Part shown: in pieces, positions 1 to 7,639 of the stretch | Numbering within the stretch: position 1 is the first letter of the stretch | Layout of the letters: every line of letters begins with the position of its first letter | Source of the DNA: Chitinophaga sp. CB10 | GTDB lineage: Bacteria; Bacteroidota; Bacteroidia; Chitinophagales; Chitinophagaceae | Assembly (NCBI GenBank): GCA_001870995.2 | Contig: MLAV02000025.1 | Span: 6,640 to 70,639 of the forward strand | DNA: 64,000 nt | Direction of reading: 5' to 3' | Made by a program: the position numbers and the translations under genes | The notes under the pieces: model-generated | What the model was told of the DNA's origin: nothing | What the model saw: the letters and a program-made list of their open reading frames with translations, nothing else | The model's database searches: none

Positions 1-661
1 CAAGAAAACTACCTTGTGAATTACCCATTAGTTGAGATGTGTAAGGAACCCCGTCGATAACATACAAGGGATCATTTCCAATTGTGGGCGCCAAACTAGT
101 ATTTCCCTGAACTGTTACTTTAACACCACTATTGTTCAATCCAGTACTTGGCGAAATCACAACTCCAGGCACCCTCCCTTGTAATGCCAATAATGGATTG
201 GTAACCGGCTGGGCTGCAATTTCAGAAGCTTTTATGGTGTTGGTATTACTTGTGTTAAATCTCCTCGTTGTCGTGCCATAAGCAAGGACTACTGCTTCAT
301 CAAGCTGATTCATCGCCGGCTCCATTATTACTACCATCATTCGACTTTTCGGAACGTTTAGTATTTGTTGTTTGTAACCAACGTAAGTAATCACCAGAAT
401 CGCCGATTCTTTGATATTCTTGAAATAAAAATTGCCTTGATTGTCAGAAACAGTCCCAGATCTCGTGCCACGGATACCTATAGTAACACCTGCAAGCAAA
501 TTGCCATGCGCATCTTGTACCCTACCCTTTAAACCTGTTGCTGTTGAATCCTTTAAACTTTCACTAGTATTCCGTATTACCCTCGCATAAGAAGTAATAG
601 CCTTGACGTTAAGACAAAAAATAATTACAAAAAATATGTTATATGTATATAAGTTTTTCAT
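1..661 (-). CDS. SusC/RagA-type TonB-dependent outer membrane protein, N-terminal part
   Basis: An open frame of about 220 codons starts with ATG at 661 and runs off the left edge, so the gene is cut by the window. It begins with a hydrophobic export signal (MKNLYTYNIFFVIIFCLNVK), followed by a carboxypeptidase-regulatory-like domain at roughly residues 45-125 (TGLKGRVQDAHGNLLAGVTI, then VGYKQQILNV). The start of a TonB plug domain follows (QPVTNPLLALQGRVPGVVIS, then DPLYVIDGVPYTSQLMG). This order is diagnostic of SusC/RagA-like receptors, which import ligands across the outer membrane with a SusD partner. The barrel and any SusD lie outside the window. It is divergent from the peptide/LanKC cluster, and its codons are as AT-rich as that cluster, so the foreign-looking block continues to the left. 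Confidence 0.9.
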   Translation of the reverse strand, partial: MKNLYTYNIFFVIIFCLNVKAITSYARVIRNTSESLKDSTATGLKGRVQDAHGNLLAGVTIGIRGTRSGTVSDNQGNFYFKNIKESAILVITYVGYKQQILNVPKSRMMVVIMEPAMNQLDEAVVLAYGTTTRRFNTSNTNTIKASEIAAQPVTNPLLALQGRVPGVVISPSTGLNNSGVKVTVQGNTSLAPTIGNDPLYVIDGVPYTSQLMGNSQGSFL

Positions 662-745
662 ATTATCTGTCCTTTTTTATATGTCTTTTTATAGTAGGAT
701 AAAATTGAAAGTTTAGTATCCATGTCAACAGCTTATATTCTTAAG

Positions 746-775
746 TTGACGCTTTTTTAATGTAGAAGGTATAAT
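746..775 (+). promoter_or_regulatory. Possible sigma70-like promoter before the peptide/LanKC cluster
   Basis: TTGACG (746-751) and TATAAT (770-775) are separated by 18 bp, matching the enterobacterial sigma70 consensus rather than the Bacteroidetes TTTG/TAnnTTTG pattern. It points toward the first small peptide gene at 950. In AT-rich DNA such a pair can arise by chance. No Bacteroidetes-type promoter was seen in this 288-bp spacer. Confidence 0.25.
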
Positions 776-949
776 ATATTAACAACTGCATAACTAAAAT
801 AGGCTATCACAACCCACTGCATGTCAAATTGCAGTGTCAATTTTTAACTTCAAATAAGATTTCAACTTCAAATAGGAATAACGCTGAATCAAAATGGAAA
901 AGGACCTAGATATGAAGGAAAAAAAATATAAACTTAAAATAATACATAT

Positions 950-1189
950 ATGTTAAAAGCTAAAGCACTCCTACTTGTCATAGGACTTTTAGGAACCATC
1001 TCTGCCGCAATAGGCAGTAAAGCGCGAGTAGTTGGAACTTTTTACGCTCCTACTATCCATGGAGGTCCATGCTATATTACGACATTGCTCTTTTTAACCA
1101 CAACAGCATTTACTGAGGGCCAAGCATATGAGATAGCCAGGCAGGAAACAGTAGATTCCTGTGTTGAATTCTGTGTAGGTTCAGAATGA
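950..1189 (+). CDS. Small exported Cys peptide 1, candidate precursor
   Basis: This 79-residue protein starts MLKAKALLLVIGLLGTISAA, a short basic n-region plus hydrophobic core that looks like a Sec signal ending near residue 20-25. The rest is rich in Thr and has Cys41, Cys71 and Cys75. It shares the start pattern M-x-K-A-K-x-L-L and a Cys pair at about 41 and 71 with the small proteins at 4135-4383 and 10585-10827, so the three form a family. It resembles small exported Bacteroidetes proteins of the DUF6520 kind, but I cannot confirm membership. It sits about 100 bp upstream of a lanthionine synthetase on the same strand, which suggests a precursor peptide or an exported partner. No ribosome-binding site is evident. 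ATG 950 is the only in-frame ATG upstream of the signal. Confidence 0.7.
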   Translation: MLKAKALLLVIGLLGTISAAIGSKARVVGTFYAPTIHGGPCYITTLLFLTTTAFTEGQAYEIARQETVDSCVEFCVGSE

Positions 1190-1289
1190 CTACAAGTTAC
1201 TCAACCGATAAATTACAACAGTTATAAAGAAGATTCAGATTCAGCTGGTGATAAAGGAATGTAGACCCTCTCCCAGATACGATGAAGAC

Positions 1290-3923
1290 ATGCCTAATGA
1301 AAACAATAGCAACAAAGTAATGCGGACGATACAGGAATACAGCAACTATATAAAAGAAAAAAATATTCCAATAAATCTGGAATATCCATATGTGACCGTA
1401 GGAAAAATAAAATTAGAAAAGGGTTGGATCATTGAATTAACTACAATTCACCCAAAATTAGATGATGTGATTCCCAACGTCATTACCTACCTGCTAAATA
1501 AGGATATTGCATTTCAGATGCCTAACAATGCCGAATTATATCAAAAAATTTTATTTGGTCATTTGGGAACTGATATACAAAATAAATTAATTATTATATT
1601 TCCTCAAACAAATGAGGATGCTATTGGAATTGTTGAGGATCTTATCGAATTAACCAGAAACAATCAATATACAATAATCAGAGGAAGCTTTCATTTGACA
1701 CAAGGCATACATGTCAGATATGACTATACTAAACATACAGTAATAAATGGTGCAGACGGGAAAAAACAAAGATATGCTATCCTTTCAAATGGCAGATACA
1801 TAACTAGCCCGGTTAAGCTATACTATAATCATCCCAAAGAAATCAAATGGATATTTGAAAGAATCAAACCATATAAAGCAGATAAACCTAAAACAGTAGT
1901 CGGCAATAAAACCGTCAGAACAGGATTGCTGAGATGGGATTCAAAGGGAGTAATTTATCGAGGCCTGTTTTTTAAAGAATGGTACCATCCAACCAGGAGC
2001 ATAATAAAAAGTGGAAGGAAAAATGAACTAATGAACTATGCAAACCTTGATGCTTCTACAAATATAGAATGGCAATATAAAATGCATAATAATTTAAAAG
2101 AATTAGGCATTACTGCATTTCCATTGGATATTGTGCAAGACGATATTGAGACTTCTGTTGTATTGGAATATATTAAAGGACAGAATTTATCAAAAGTTAT
2201 ATTTAACCTGCAAAATATTCATGGATGGCGAAAATTGCCCCCTGCGAGAAAGGAAAAAATCCTAAAAATAACCCAGAACATTCTTAGAATAATTAGTCTT
2301 ATTCATAGCAGAAATATCGTTCATAGGGACATTCATCCTTCCAATTTCATTTATACAAAGGAAAAGGACCTAAAGATTTTAGATTTCGGTTTAAGCTATG
2401 AGATTAAGCCCGATAAATCTTCTCCCATCTATACCGGAATTACGGTTGGCTATTCGGATCCATTTCAAATAAACGACATAAATTACATACCTGATTTCCA
2501 GGAAGATGTATATTCAATTGGCGCTATACTCATCTACCTATATACAGGATCCAACCCAGCTTTGTTTAACACTGACAACTTAATATACTTAACTCATCAG
2601 TTAAATTTTTTAATTGGAAATTCAAATATCACTAAAATAATTTGTAGCTGCCTAGATCCTATAAGACAGAATCGACCTACTAGCGACAAAATATTAGAGA
2701 CGTTAAAAATGCAAGAAAATCAAATTTTAACAGATTTAGGTCCAGCCCCATTAATAGATTCTAAAACTCTAATAGAAACTGTTCAAGCAGGAGTAAAAGC
2801 ATTGTTTACTCCCATTTATACCACCAATGATTTATGGCAATATGCTATTGCTGATGAATCAAAAGAAAGGCAGCATGATGAAAGGCGCATTTCGTCAACA
2901 GGTGTTTATACAGGCATCTGTGGAACAATCCTATCCATCTTGTCAATGAATCTACCACAATCAGATATCTGTCGTACAAACGAGGCACACAAAATATTAA
3001 ACAAAAATATAAACTATATCATTACCCAATATAACTCCAGCCAAAATTCTTCAATTGGGTTAATGATGGGTAAATACGGCCTAGGGCTAACAATAGCAAT
3101 GTGTATTAAAAACGGGCTAACTACCTCTAATGAAGAACTGACAAAAAGTACCAATAAACTATTGAGCTGTGAAAATAGTAGCCTGAACTTTTGGGATGGG
3201 ATTAGTGGAAAAGGCATATTCATAATTAAAAGTTATAATGAATTACAAATATCTGATATTGAGAATACTCTCTCCGACATCAATAAAGAAATTATCCAAA
3301 ATCAAAAATCCAACGGATCCTGGACAACTCGATATAAACATAATGGTTATGAAACCGCCAACATTGCTACAGGTGATTGTGGTATATTACTTTACCTTTT
3401 ACAATACAGAGAGCTATCCGGGGATGTAAGCTTAGACAGAATGATACAAAGGGGATTGGACAAAATCATGCATTCAAATCTACCCACCAATTCCGATAAT
3501 TCATTATTGTTTGGCTCGGGCGGAATAGCATATGTATTTTTAGAAGCCTACAGAACATTCAACGCCAGAAGCTATGCAGTATTTGCTAGCAAACTTATTA
3601 ACGATATAAATATCGATACTATCCGTGAAAACTTATCATTTTCGTCTGGGTTATCGGGCATAGGATTTTTACTACTGAAAGCAGCTCAGGTACTTAACAA
3701 TAAACCATATGAACAGAAAGCATTCCAAATCGCAGGATACTTACAGAACTTACAAATTATAGATGAAAATGAAAAGATATACTGGTATAGTAATGTAAGT
3801 AGAATTATATCTCCTGATTTATTTCATGGAAATGCAGGTATTCTTACATTCCTATCTAAGTGCATCTCACATCGTACCAAACCGCATCGGATGTTTACTG
3901 ATGACAAGTCTATTGTCAATTAA
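1290..3923 (+). CDS. Class III-type lanthionine synthetase (LanKC): lyase-like, kinase and LanC-like domains
   Basis: An 877-residue, three-part protein. Residues about 1-210 resemble the N-terminal region of LanKC enzymes (GIHVRYDYTKH near residue 145). Residues about 220-480 form a Ser/Thr kinase, with a candidate ATP-binding Lys229, catalytic loop HRDIHPSN (His345, Asp347, Asn352) and DFG at 365-367. Residues about 520-877 contain the Gly-rich repeats of a LanC barrel (GVYTGICG, FWDGISGKG, LFGSGGIAY, SSGLSGIG). The last motif reads FHGNAGI, with His846 but Phe where zinc-binding LanC proteins have Cys, as expected for class III enzymes. Such enzymes phosphorylate Ser/Thr in a precursor, eliminate phosphate and cyclise with Cys. 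The flanking small Cys/Thr-rich peptides are plausible substrates. Codon use is very AT-rich. A GTG at 1248 in frame would add 14 residues; I prefer ATG 1290. Substrate and lyase activity are inferred. Confidence 0.88.
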   Translation: MPNENNSNKVMRTIQEYSNYIKEKNIPINLEYPYVTVGKIKLEKGWIIELTTIHPKLDDVIPNVITYLLNKDIAFQMPNNAELYQKILFGHLGTDIQNKLIIIFPQTNEDAIGIVEDLIELTRNNQYTIIRGSFHLTQGIHVRYDYTKHTVINGADGKKQRYAILSNGRYITSPVKLYYNHPKEIKWIFERIKPYKADKPKTVVGNKTVRTGLLRWDSKGVIYRGLFFKEWYHPTRSIIKSGRKNELMNYANLDASTNIEWQYKMHNNLKELGITAFPLDIVQDDIETSVVLEYIKGQNLSKVIFNLQNIHGWRKLPPARKEKILKITQNILRIISLIHSRNIVHRDIHPSNFIYTKEKDLKILDFGLSYEIKPDKSSPIYTGITVGYSDPFQINDINYIPDFQEDVYSIGAILIYLYTGSNPALFNTDNLIYLTHQLNFLIGNSNITKIICSCLDPIRQNRPTSDKILETLKMQENQILTDLGPAPLIDSKTLIETVQAGVKALFTPIYTTNDLWQYAIADESKERQHDERRISSTGVYTGICGTILSILSMNLPQSDICRTNEAHKILNKNINYIITQYNSSQNSSIGLMMGKYGLGLTIAMCIKNGLTTSNEELTKSTNKLLSCENSSLNFWDGISGKGIFIIKSYNELQISDIENTLSDINKEIIQNQKSNGSWTTRYKHNGYETANIATGDCGILLYLLQYRELSGDVSLDRMIQRGLDKIMHSNLPTNSDNSLLFGSGGIAYVFLEAYRTFNARSYAVFASKLINDINIDTIRENLSFSSGLSGIGFLLLKAAQVLNNKPYEQKAFQIAGYLQNLQIIDENEKIYWYSNVSRIISPDLFHGNAGILTFLSKCISHRTKPHRMFTDDKSIVN

Positions 3924-4028
3924 TTGCAAAATTAAATCTTTTTAAAGTACTGCATAACAGTTGCAGAAACTACAATTAACTTTAATAATCACGACTAATA
4001 AACACATAAGACACCTAACTAATAAAAG

Positions 4029-4040
4029 ATATCCGGATAT
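4029..4040. promoter_or_regulatory. 12-bp palindrome upstream of peptide 2
   Basis: ATATCCGGATAT is a perfect palindrome 95 bp before peptide 2, and a further GATATC follows at 4050-4055. It lies in the 211-bp spacer after the LanKC gene, which shows no clear Bacteroidetes promoter. It could be a regulator site for the peptide gene or chance. Confidence 0.25.
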
Positions 4041-4134
4041 GCAGAATGGGATATCGTTCTCTTCCTATCCTGTAGTCAAAACAAATGAGAACACTAAACA
4101 ATAATTTAGCTTTTTCAAAAAAAGCACCATTATT

Positions 4135-4383
4135 ATGAACAAAGCAAAATTCTTATTATCTGCGATCGGAGTATTAGCAGTTGCTGCTTCAGCTTTGGCT
4201 ACAAAAGCAAAACTCCACACTATTTTGTATACAAGGTCTACTGATGCAACTACTCTTTGCGAAGTTACAATCACTAACGTTACTTTGGACCCACTTCAAG
4301 GTAACTTCAGCACTGTAACCTTTGCAACTGCTCAAAAGAGTGCAACTTGTACCACTCCAGTGTCAATATATTCTAACGAATAA
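4135..4383 (+). CDS. Small exported Cys peptide 2, candidate precursor
   Basis: This 82-residue protein begins MNKAKFLLSAIGVLAVAASA, a signal-like segment, then a Thr/Ser-rich body with Cys42 and Cys72. These align with Cys41/Cys71 of peptide 1 and Cys41/Cys70 of peptide 3. About a quarter of the mature part is Thr or Ser, which would suit a dehydration substrate, though a periplasmic disulfide between the two Cys is equally possible. It lies between the LanKC gene and an exported S9 peptidase. A strong terminator follows directly, so this gene can be made as a short abundant transcript, as is common for precursor peptides. The function is inferred from context. Confidence 0.72.
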   Translation: MNKAKFLLSAIGVLAVAASALATKAKLHTILYTRSTDATTLCEVTITNVTLDPLQGNFSTVTFATAQKSATCTTPVSIYSNE

Positions 4384-4421
4384 TTAGTCCATACTGACAC
4401 CAGTAATATGGTACAAAGGAA

Positions 4422-4459
4422 GGGAAGAGATTCATTAAATGAATCTCTTCCCCCTTTTT
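4422..4459 (+). terminator. Rho-independent terminator after peptide 2
   Basis: A perfect 15-bp inverted repeat (arms 4422-4436 and 4438-4452, one central base) is followed by CC and five T. It ends the peptide 2 transcript and separates it from the peptidase gene. Confidence 0.9.
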
Positions 4460-4610
4460 ATGTTAATATGTAATGTAGTTTGAACAAAGTTGACACAAAA
4501 TTCAGAACTAAAAATAATCATTTAACTCAATAACAAATGAATAACAATTGAATAACATCTAAAGGTTTCATTAGCACATAGCTTTAATGGAATAAAACAT
4601 TCTGTATCAA

Positions 4611-7304
4611 ATGATTTCTAAACATCTTCTGATGAAAAAGTCAGCAATATCATGGGCTTTTATATTTTGCTTCCTACTCCATGGGCTGTTTATGCAGGCT
4701 CAAGAAAAACCACCCATCACAACATCAGACTTTACAAATTGGACAGCATTAAATCCCTCGCTCACAAAACTAAGTTACTCAGGAAAATACTTTGCATATC
4801 AAATCACGAATGAAATACCTGGATGTATTACGACGTATTTTGAATCTATCGACAAAAAATGGAAGAAGAAGCTATATAATGTTAATAGCTTTACGCTCAC
4901 TAGCATTAGAAATAAAGAGATTGGTATCGCTTTAAAGAACGATTCATTATGGCTTCTTAACTTGGGAAGCAATAAGGATACTCTTATAACCAATGTTGAA
5001 TCAATTTCAACATCTACACCGACCGACCATGCAGGAGAGTCATCCTCTGTCTTAAAAAACAAATGGATAATAATCAGTAAAAAAGATAATTCAACCGATC
5101 TGATTAACACTGAAAAAGGAGATATTTTACACTTCGACTCGGTGAGACAATCAGTGTTCTTAGATGATAGTGAAACACCAATCTTAAGGTCAGGCGACCT
5201 CCTTCTTAAAATTAACCAATCCCTTGCAATAGACACCATATATAAATTCCTATCTCCAGCGGACGCCATGCATCAGATTGTTTATTCAACTGCAACTCAG
5301 AAATTATACATCCTGATAACTGAGAAAAAAAATAATAAAATAGTCCAGATTAATGATACAAATAAAGTCTTAATAAGTGAAGAATATTTACAAGGAAACC
5401 TAAAATTTTCAGTAACACCATTTCCATTACGACTCGTAGACAACGACAGTACTCTCCTCTTTAATATATCGCCAGAAGTTAATATCAAAAAGAAATCTGA
5501 CACCCAAGGCACCTCTTTGGTCTTATGGACTTATATGGATAATGCTATAAGCACTAAAGAGAAAACAGAAAAAAAAAGGACGCTTAAAATCATGTGTACC
5601 TTCAATCTTTTTACTGGCAAATTCAAAACAATTGAAAATGACTCCATGGCCAATTTATGGAATATTCCGTCAGGTGAATGGATAATAATTGGCAACAGAG
5701 ATCAAATGGAAGATCGATTAAATCCTACTCGTCAAAAATCAACAACTCCGATTCAGGCTGTTTCCGTCAAGGAGAAAGGATCATTTCCCATTAATATAGG
5801 CATCTCCAATATATACAGCATATCTCCTTTAAATAATTACATCATGCATATGGTGGATAGCAATATTTCCATCTATTCATTAGAAAATAAAAAATCCCAT
5901 TCTATACTTCGACTCAATAGTAATCCTCCAACACAAACAAATGAACCATCAATAGTTCAGATTGCCGGCTGGTCAAATAATAATGACACTGTTTACTTCT
6001 ACTATAACTACGATGTTTATATGGCTAGCTGCAAAAACCAATTCCAGACCATAAATTTAACATCAGGATATGGTGCGAAAAACAAAATTCAATTCTTTTT
6101 ACGAACTGGTTTCTTCGAAAAAGAAATCAATTTTACCGACCTTAAATATCTGCTGGCAATTGACAAAAAAAACATGGAACAAGGGTTCTATTTCATCACT
6201 CCAGGTAAACAAAGCATGCCTCAGAAACTGGAATTCGGACCACGATATTATGTTGACACCTATCAAATAAGCATCTTAGGAGTACAATCAATCCATATCC
6301 CAATAAAAGCCAGAGGATCTGAAACATATTTAATCACTCGCTCCTCGATATCTGAATCACCAAACATCTTTCTAACAAAGGACTTCAAAAAATTAATCCA
6401 ACTTACCAATGTAAACCCTGAGTCAAAATTTAACTGGATGCAAAATAAGCTTATTCAATATCAATTACCAAATGGAATAAAAGTCAATGGAGTATTATAT
6501 AGACCTGAAAATTTTGATTCAACAAAGAAATACCCTCTAATAATATTATCTTATGAAGATGTGTCTCAGACAATAAACGGCTATATTGCGCCACAATACC
6601 TCTGTAATGACTGCATGCCAAATATTCCATCATATGTCAGCAATGGATACTTAGTTTTTGCGCCAGACGTATATCGCCCCATGGGCGATGCATACATGGG
6701 ACCAACCCAAACTATTGCAAGCGCTCTTGAGACCTTATCAAAAATGAAAGAAATAGATATGGAACGAATAGGAATAGCTGGCTGTAGCTACAGTGGACAT
6801 ACGACCGATTTCATTCTCACTCAGATAAAAGCTTTTAAAGCTGCTGTTGTTTCGTCTGCTATATCCAATCCAATCAGCGGCTATAACATGCTTGTTAGAA
6901 ATGGCCCCAAAAACTCTGCCTATGTTTCCGGACAATCAAGGTTCGGTGTAGGTTTATATGATGATCCTCAACGTTACATAAATAACAATGCGCTATTAAA
7001 AGCGGATAAAATCCAAACTCCACTCCTTCTAATGCACACAACTAATGATGCTACTTGTCCATTTTATGATGCACTTGAATTTTTTACTGCATTAAGAAAC
7101 TTAAATAAAAAAGTATGGCTACTTGAATATCAAAAAGGTTCACATGGTGTCAGTGGAAACGATATTCCAGACTTTAGCAGAAGAATGCGAGAATTTTTTG
7201 ATCATTATTTAAAACAAAAGCCCGCCCCGTTATGGATGACTGAAAAAACAGACGATCCTTGGAACGAAATTAAGAACAAATTGACTGTTCATCTTGTAAA
7301 CTGA
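4611..7304 (+). CDS. Exported S9-family (prolyl oligopeptidase-like) serine peptidase, long form
   Basis: An 897-residue protein with an N-terminal signal (hydrophobic stretch SAISWAFIFCFLLHGLF; a later ATG at 4632 is also possible). A long beta-propeller-like region of about 600 residues precedes an alpha/beta-hydrolase domain. The catalytic triad is visible: Ser726 in GCSYSG, Asp813 in NDATCPF, His845 in GSHGVSG. Family members cut peptides, often short ones or leader sequences. Prolyl oligopeptidases serve as leader peptidases in some class III lanthipeptide systems, which makes its place after LanKC and peptide 2 meaningful. The signal peptide puts it in the periplasm, so processing would follow export. 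The S9 peptidase at 10856-12754 is a shorter relative with the same unusual Gly-Cys-Ser elbow. Codon use is AT-rich. Confidence 0.88.
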   Translation: MISKHLLMKKSAISWAFIFCFLLHGLFMQAQEKPPITTSDFTNWTALNPSLTKLSYSGKYFAYQITNEIPGCITTYFESIDKKWKKKLYNVNSFTLTSIRNKEIGIALKNDSLWLLNLGSNKDTLITNVESISTSTPTDHAGESSSVLKNKWIIISKKDNSTDLINTEKGDILHFDSVRQSVFLDDSETPILRSGDLLLKINQSLAIDTIYKFLSPADAMHQIVYSTATQKLYILITEKKNNKIVQINDTNKVLISEEYLQGNLKFSVTPFPLRLVDNDSTLLFNISPEVNIKKKSDTQGTSLVLWTYMDNAISTKEKTEKKRTLKIMCTFNLFTGKFKTIENDSMANLWNIPSGEWIIIGNRDQMEDRLNPTRQKSTTPIQAVSVKEKGSFPINIGISNIYSISPLNNYIMHMVDSNISIYSLENKKSHSILRLNSNPPTQTNEPSIVQIAGWSNNNDTVYFYYNYDVYMASCKNQFQTINLTSGYGAKNKIQFFLRTGFFEKEINFTDLKYLLAIDKKNMEQGFYFITPGKQSMPQKLEFGPRYYVDTYQISILGVQSIHIPIKARGSETYLITRSSISESPNIFLTKDFKKLIQLTNVNPESKFNWMQNKLIQYQLPNGIKVNGVLYRPENFDSTKKYPLIILSYEDVSQTINGYIAPQYLCNDCMPNIPSYVSNGYLVFAPDVYRPMGDAYMGPTQTIASALETLSKMKEIDMERIGIAGCSYSGHTTDFILTQIKAFKAAVVSSAISNPISGYNMLVRNGPKNSAYVSGQSRFGVGLYDDPQRYINNNALLKADKIQTPLLLMHTTNDATCPFYDALEFFTALRNLNKKVWLLEYQKGSHGVSGNDIPDFSRRMREFFDHYLKQKPAPLWMTEKTDDPWNEIKNKLTVHLVN

Positions 7305-7342
7305 CTATTACGAGCCAAATAATAAATAGATTTCTATAAAAG

Positions 7343-7370
7343 AAACACGGGGCTAGTTCCCGTGTTTTTT
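7343..7370 (+). terminator. Rho-independent terminator after the long S9 peptidase
   Basis: Stem AAACACGGG / CCCGTGTTT (7343-7351 and 7359-7367) with a 7-base loop runs into a T tract ending at 7370. It lies 38 bp past the peptidase stop codon. Confidence 0.85.
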
Positions 7371-7639
7371 CATAAAGTAAATTCTATAAATATATGATAT
7401 TTAAAATCAAACACCCTTCCAAAATTATTCCATAAGTAACGGCACCATGTTTCCTATACTTTTCACCCATTCACCCACTTAATGAATGTGTATCTTCTTA
7501 TATTATTAACAGTTAAAAATCTCCGAAGTCCTCATTTTACACATTCTAATGGAGTTGCTAGGTAAATGTTTTAGAATTTAAGAACTGAAAGTTCATCGCA
7601 CCAGAGTTAAGTACTTTGGTAAAATAGAAGCGATGCCGA
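7371..7639. other. AT-rich spacer before the outer-membrane barrel gene
   Basis: Within the 335-bp gap between the peptidase and the barrel gene, apart from the terminator, I see no frame, repeat or convincing promoter. A weak TACTTTG lies at about 7611, close to the start codon. Confidence 0.5.

Noticed and set aside
1290..3923. Eukaryotic-like signalling kinase only
   Set aside because: The C-terminal Gly-rich LanC repeats and the N-terminal LanKC pattern show it is a fused lanthionine synthetase rather than a stand-alone kinase.
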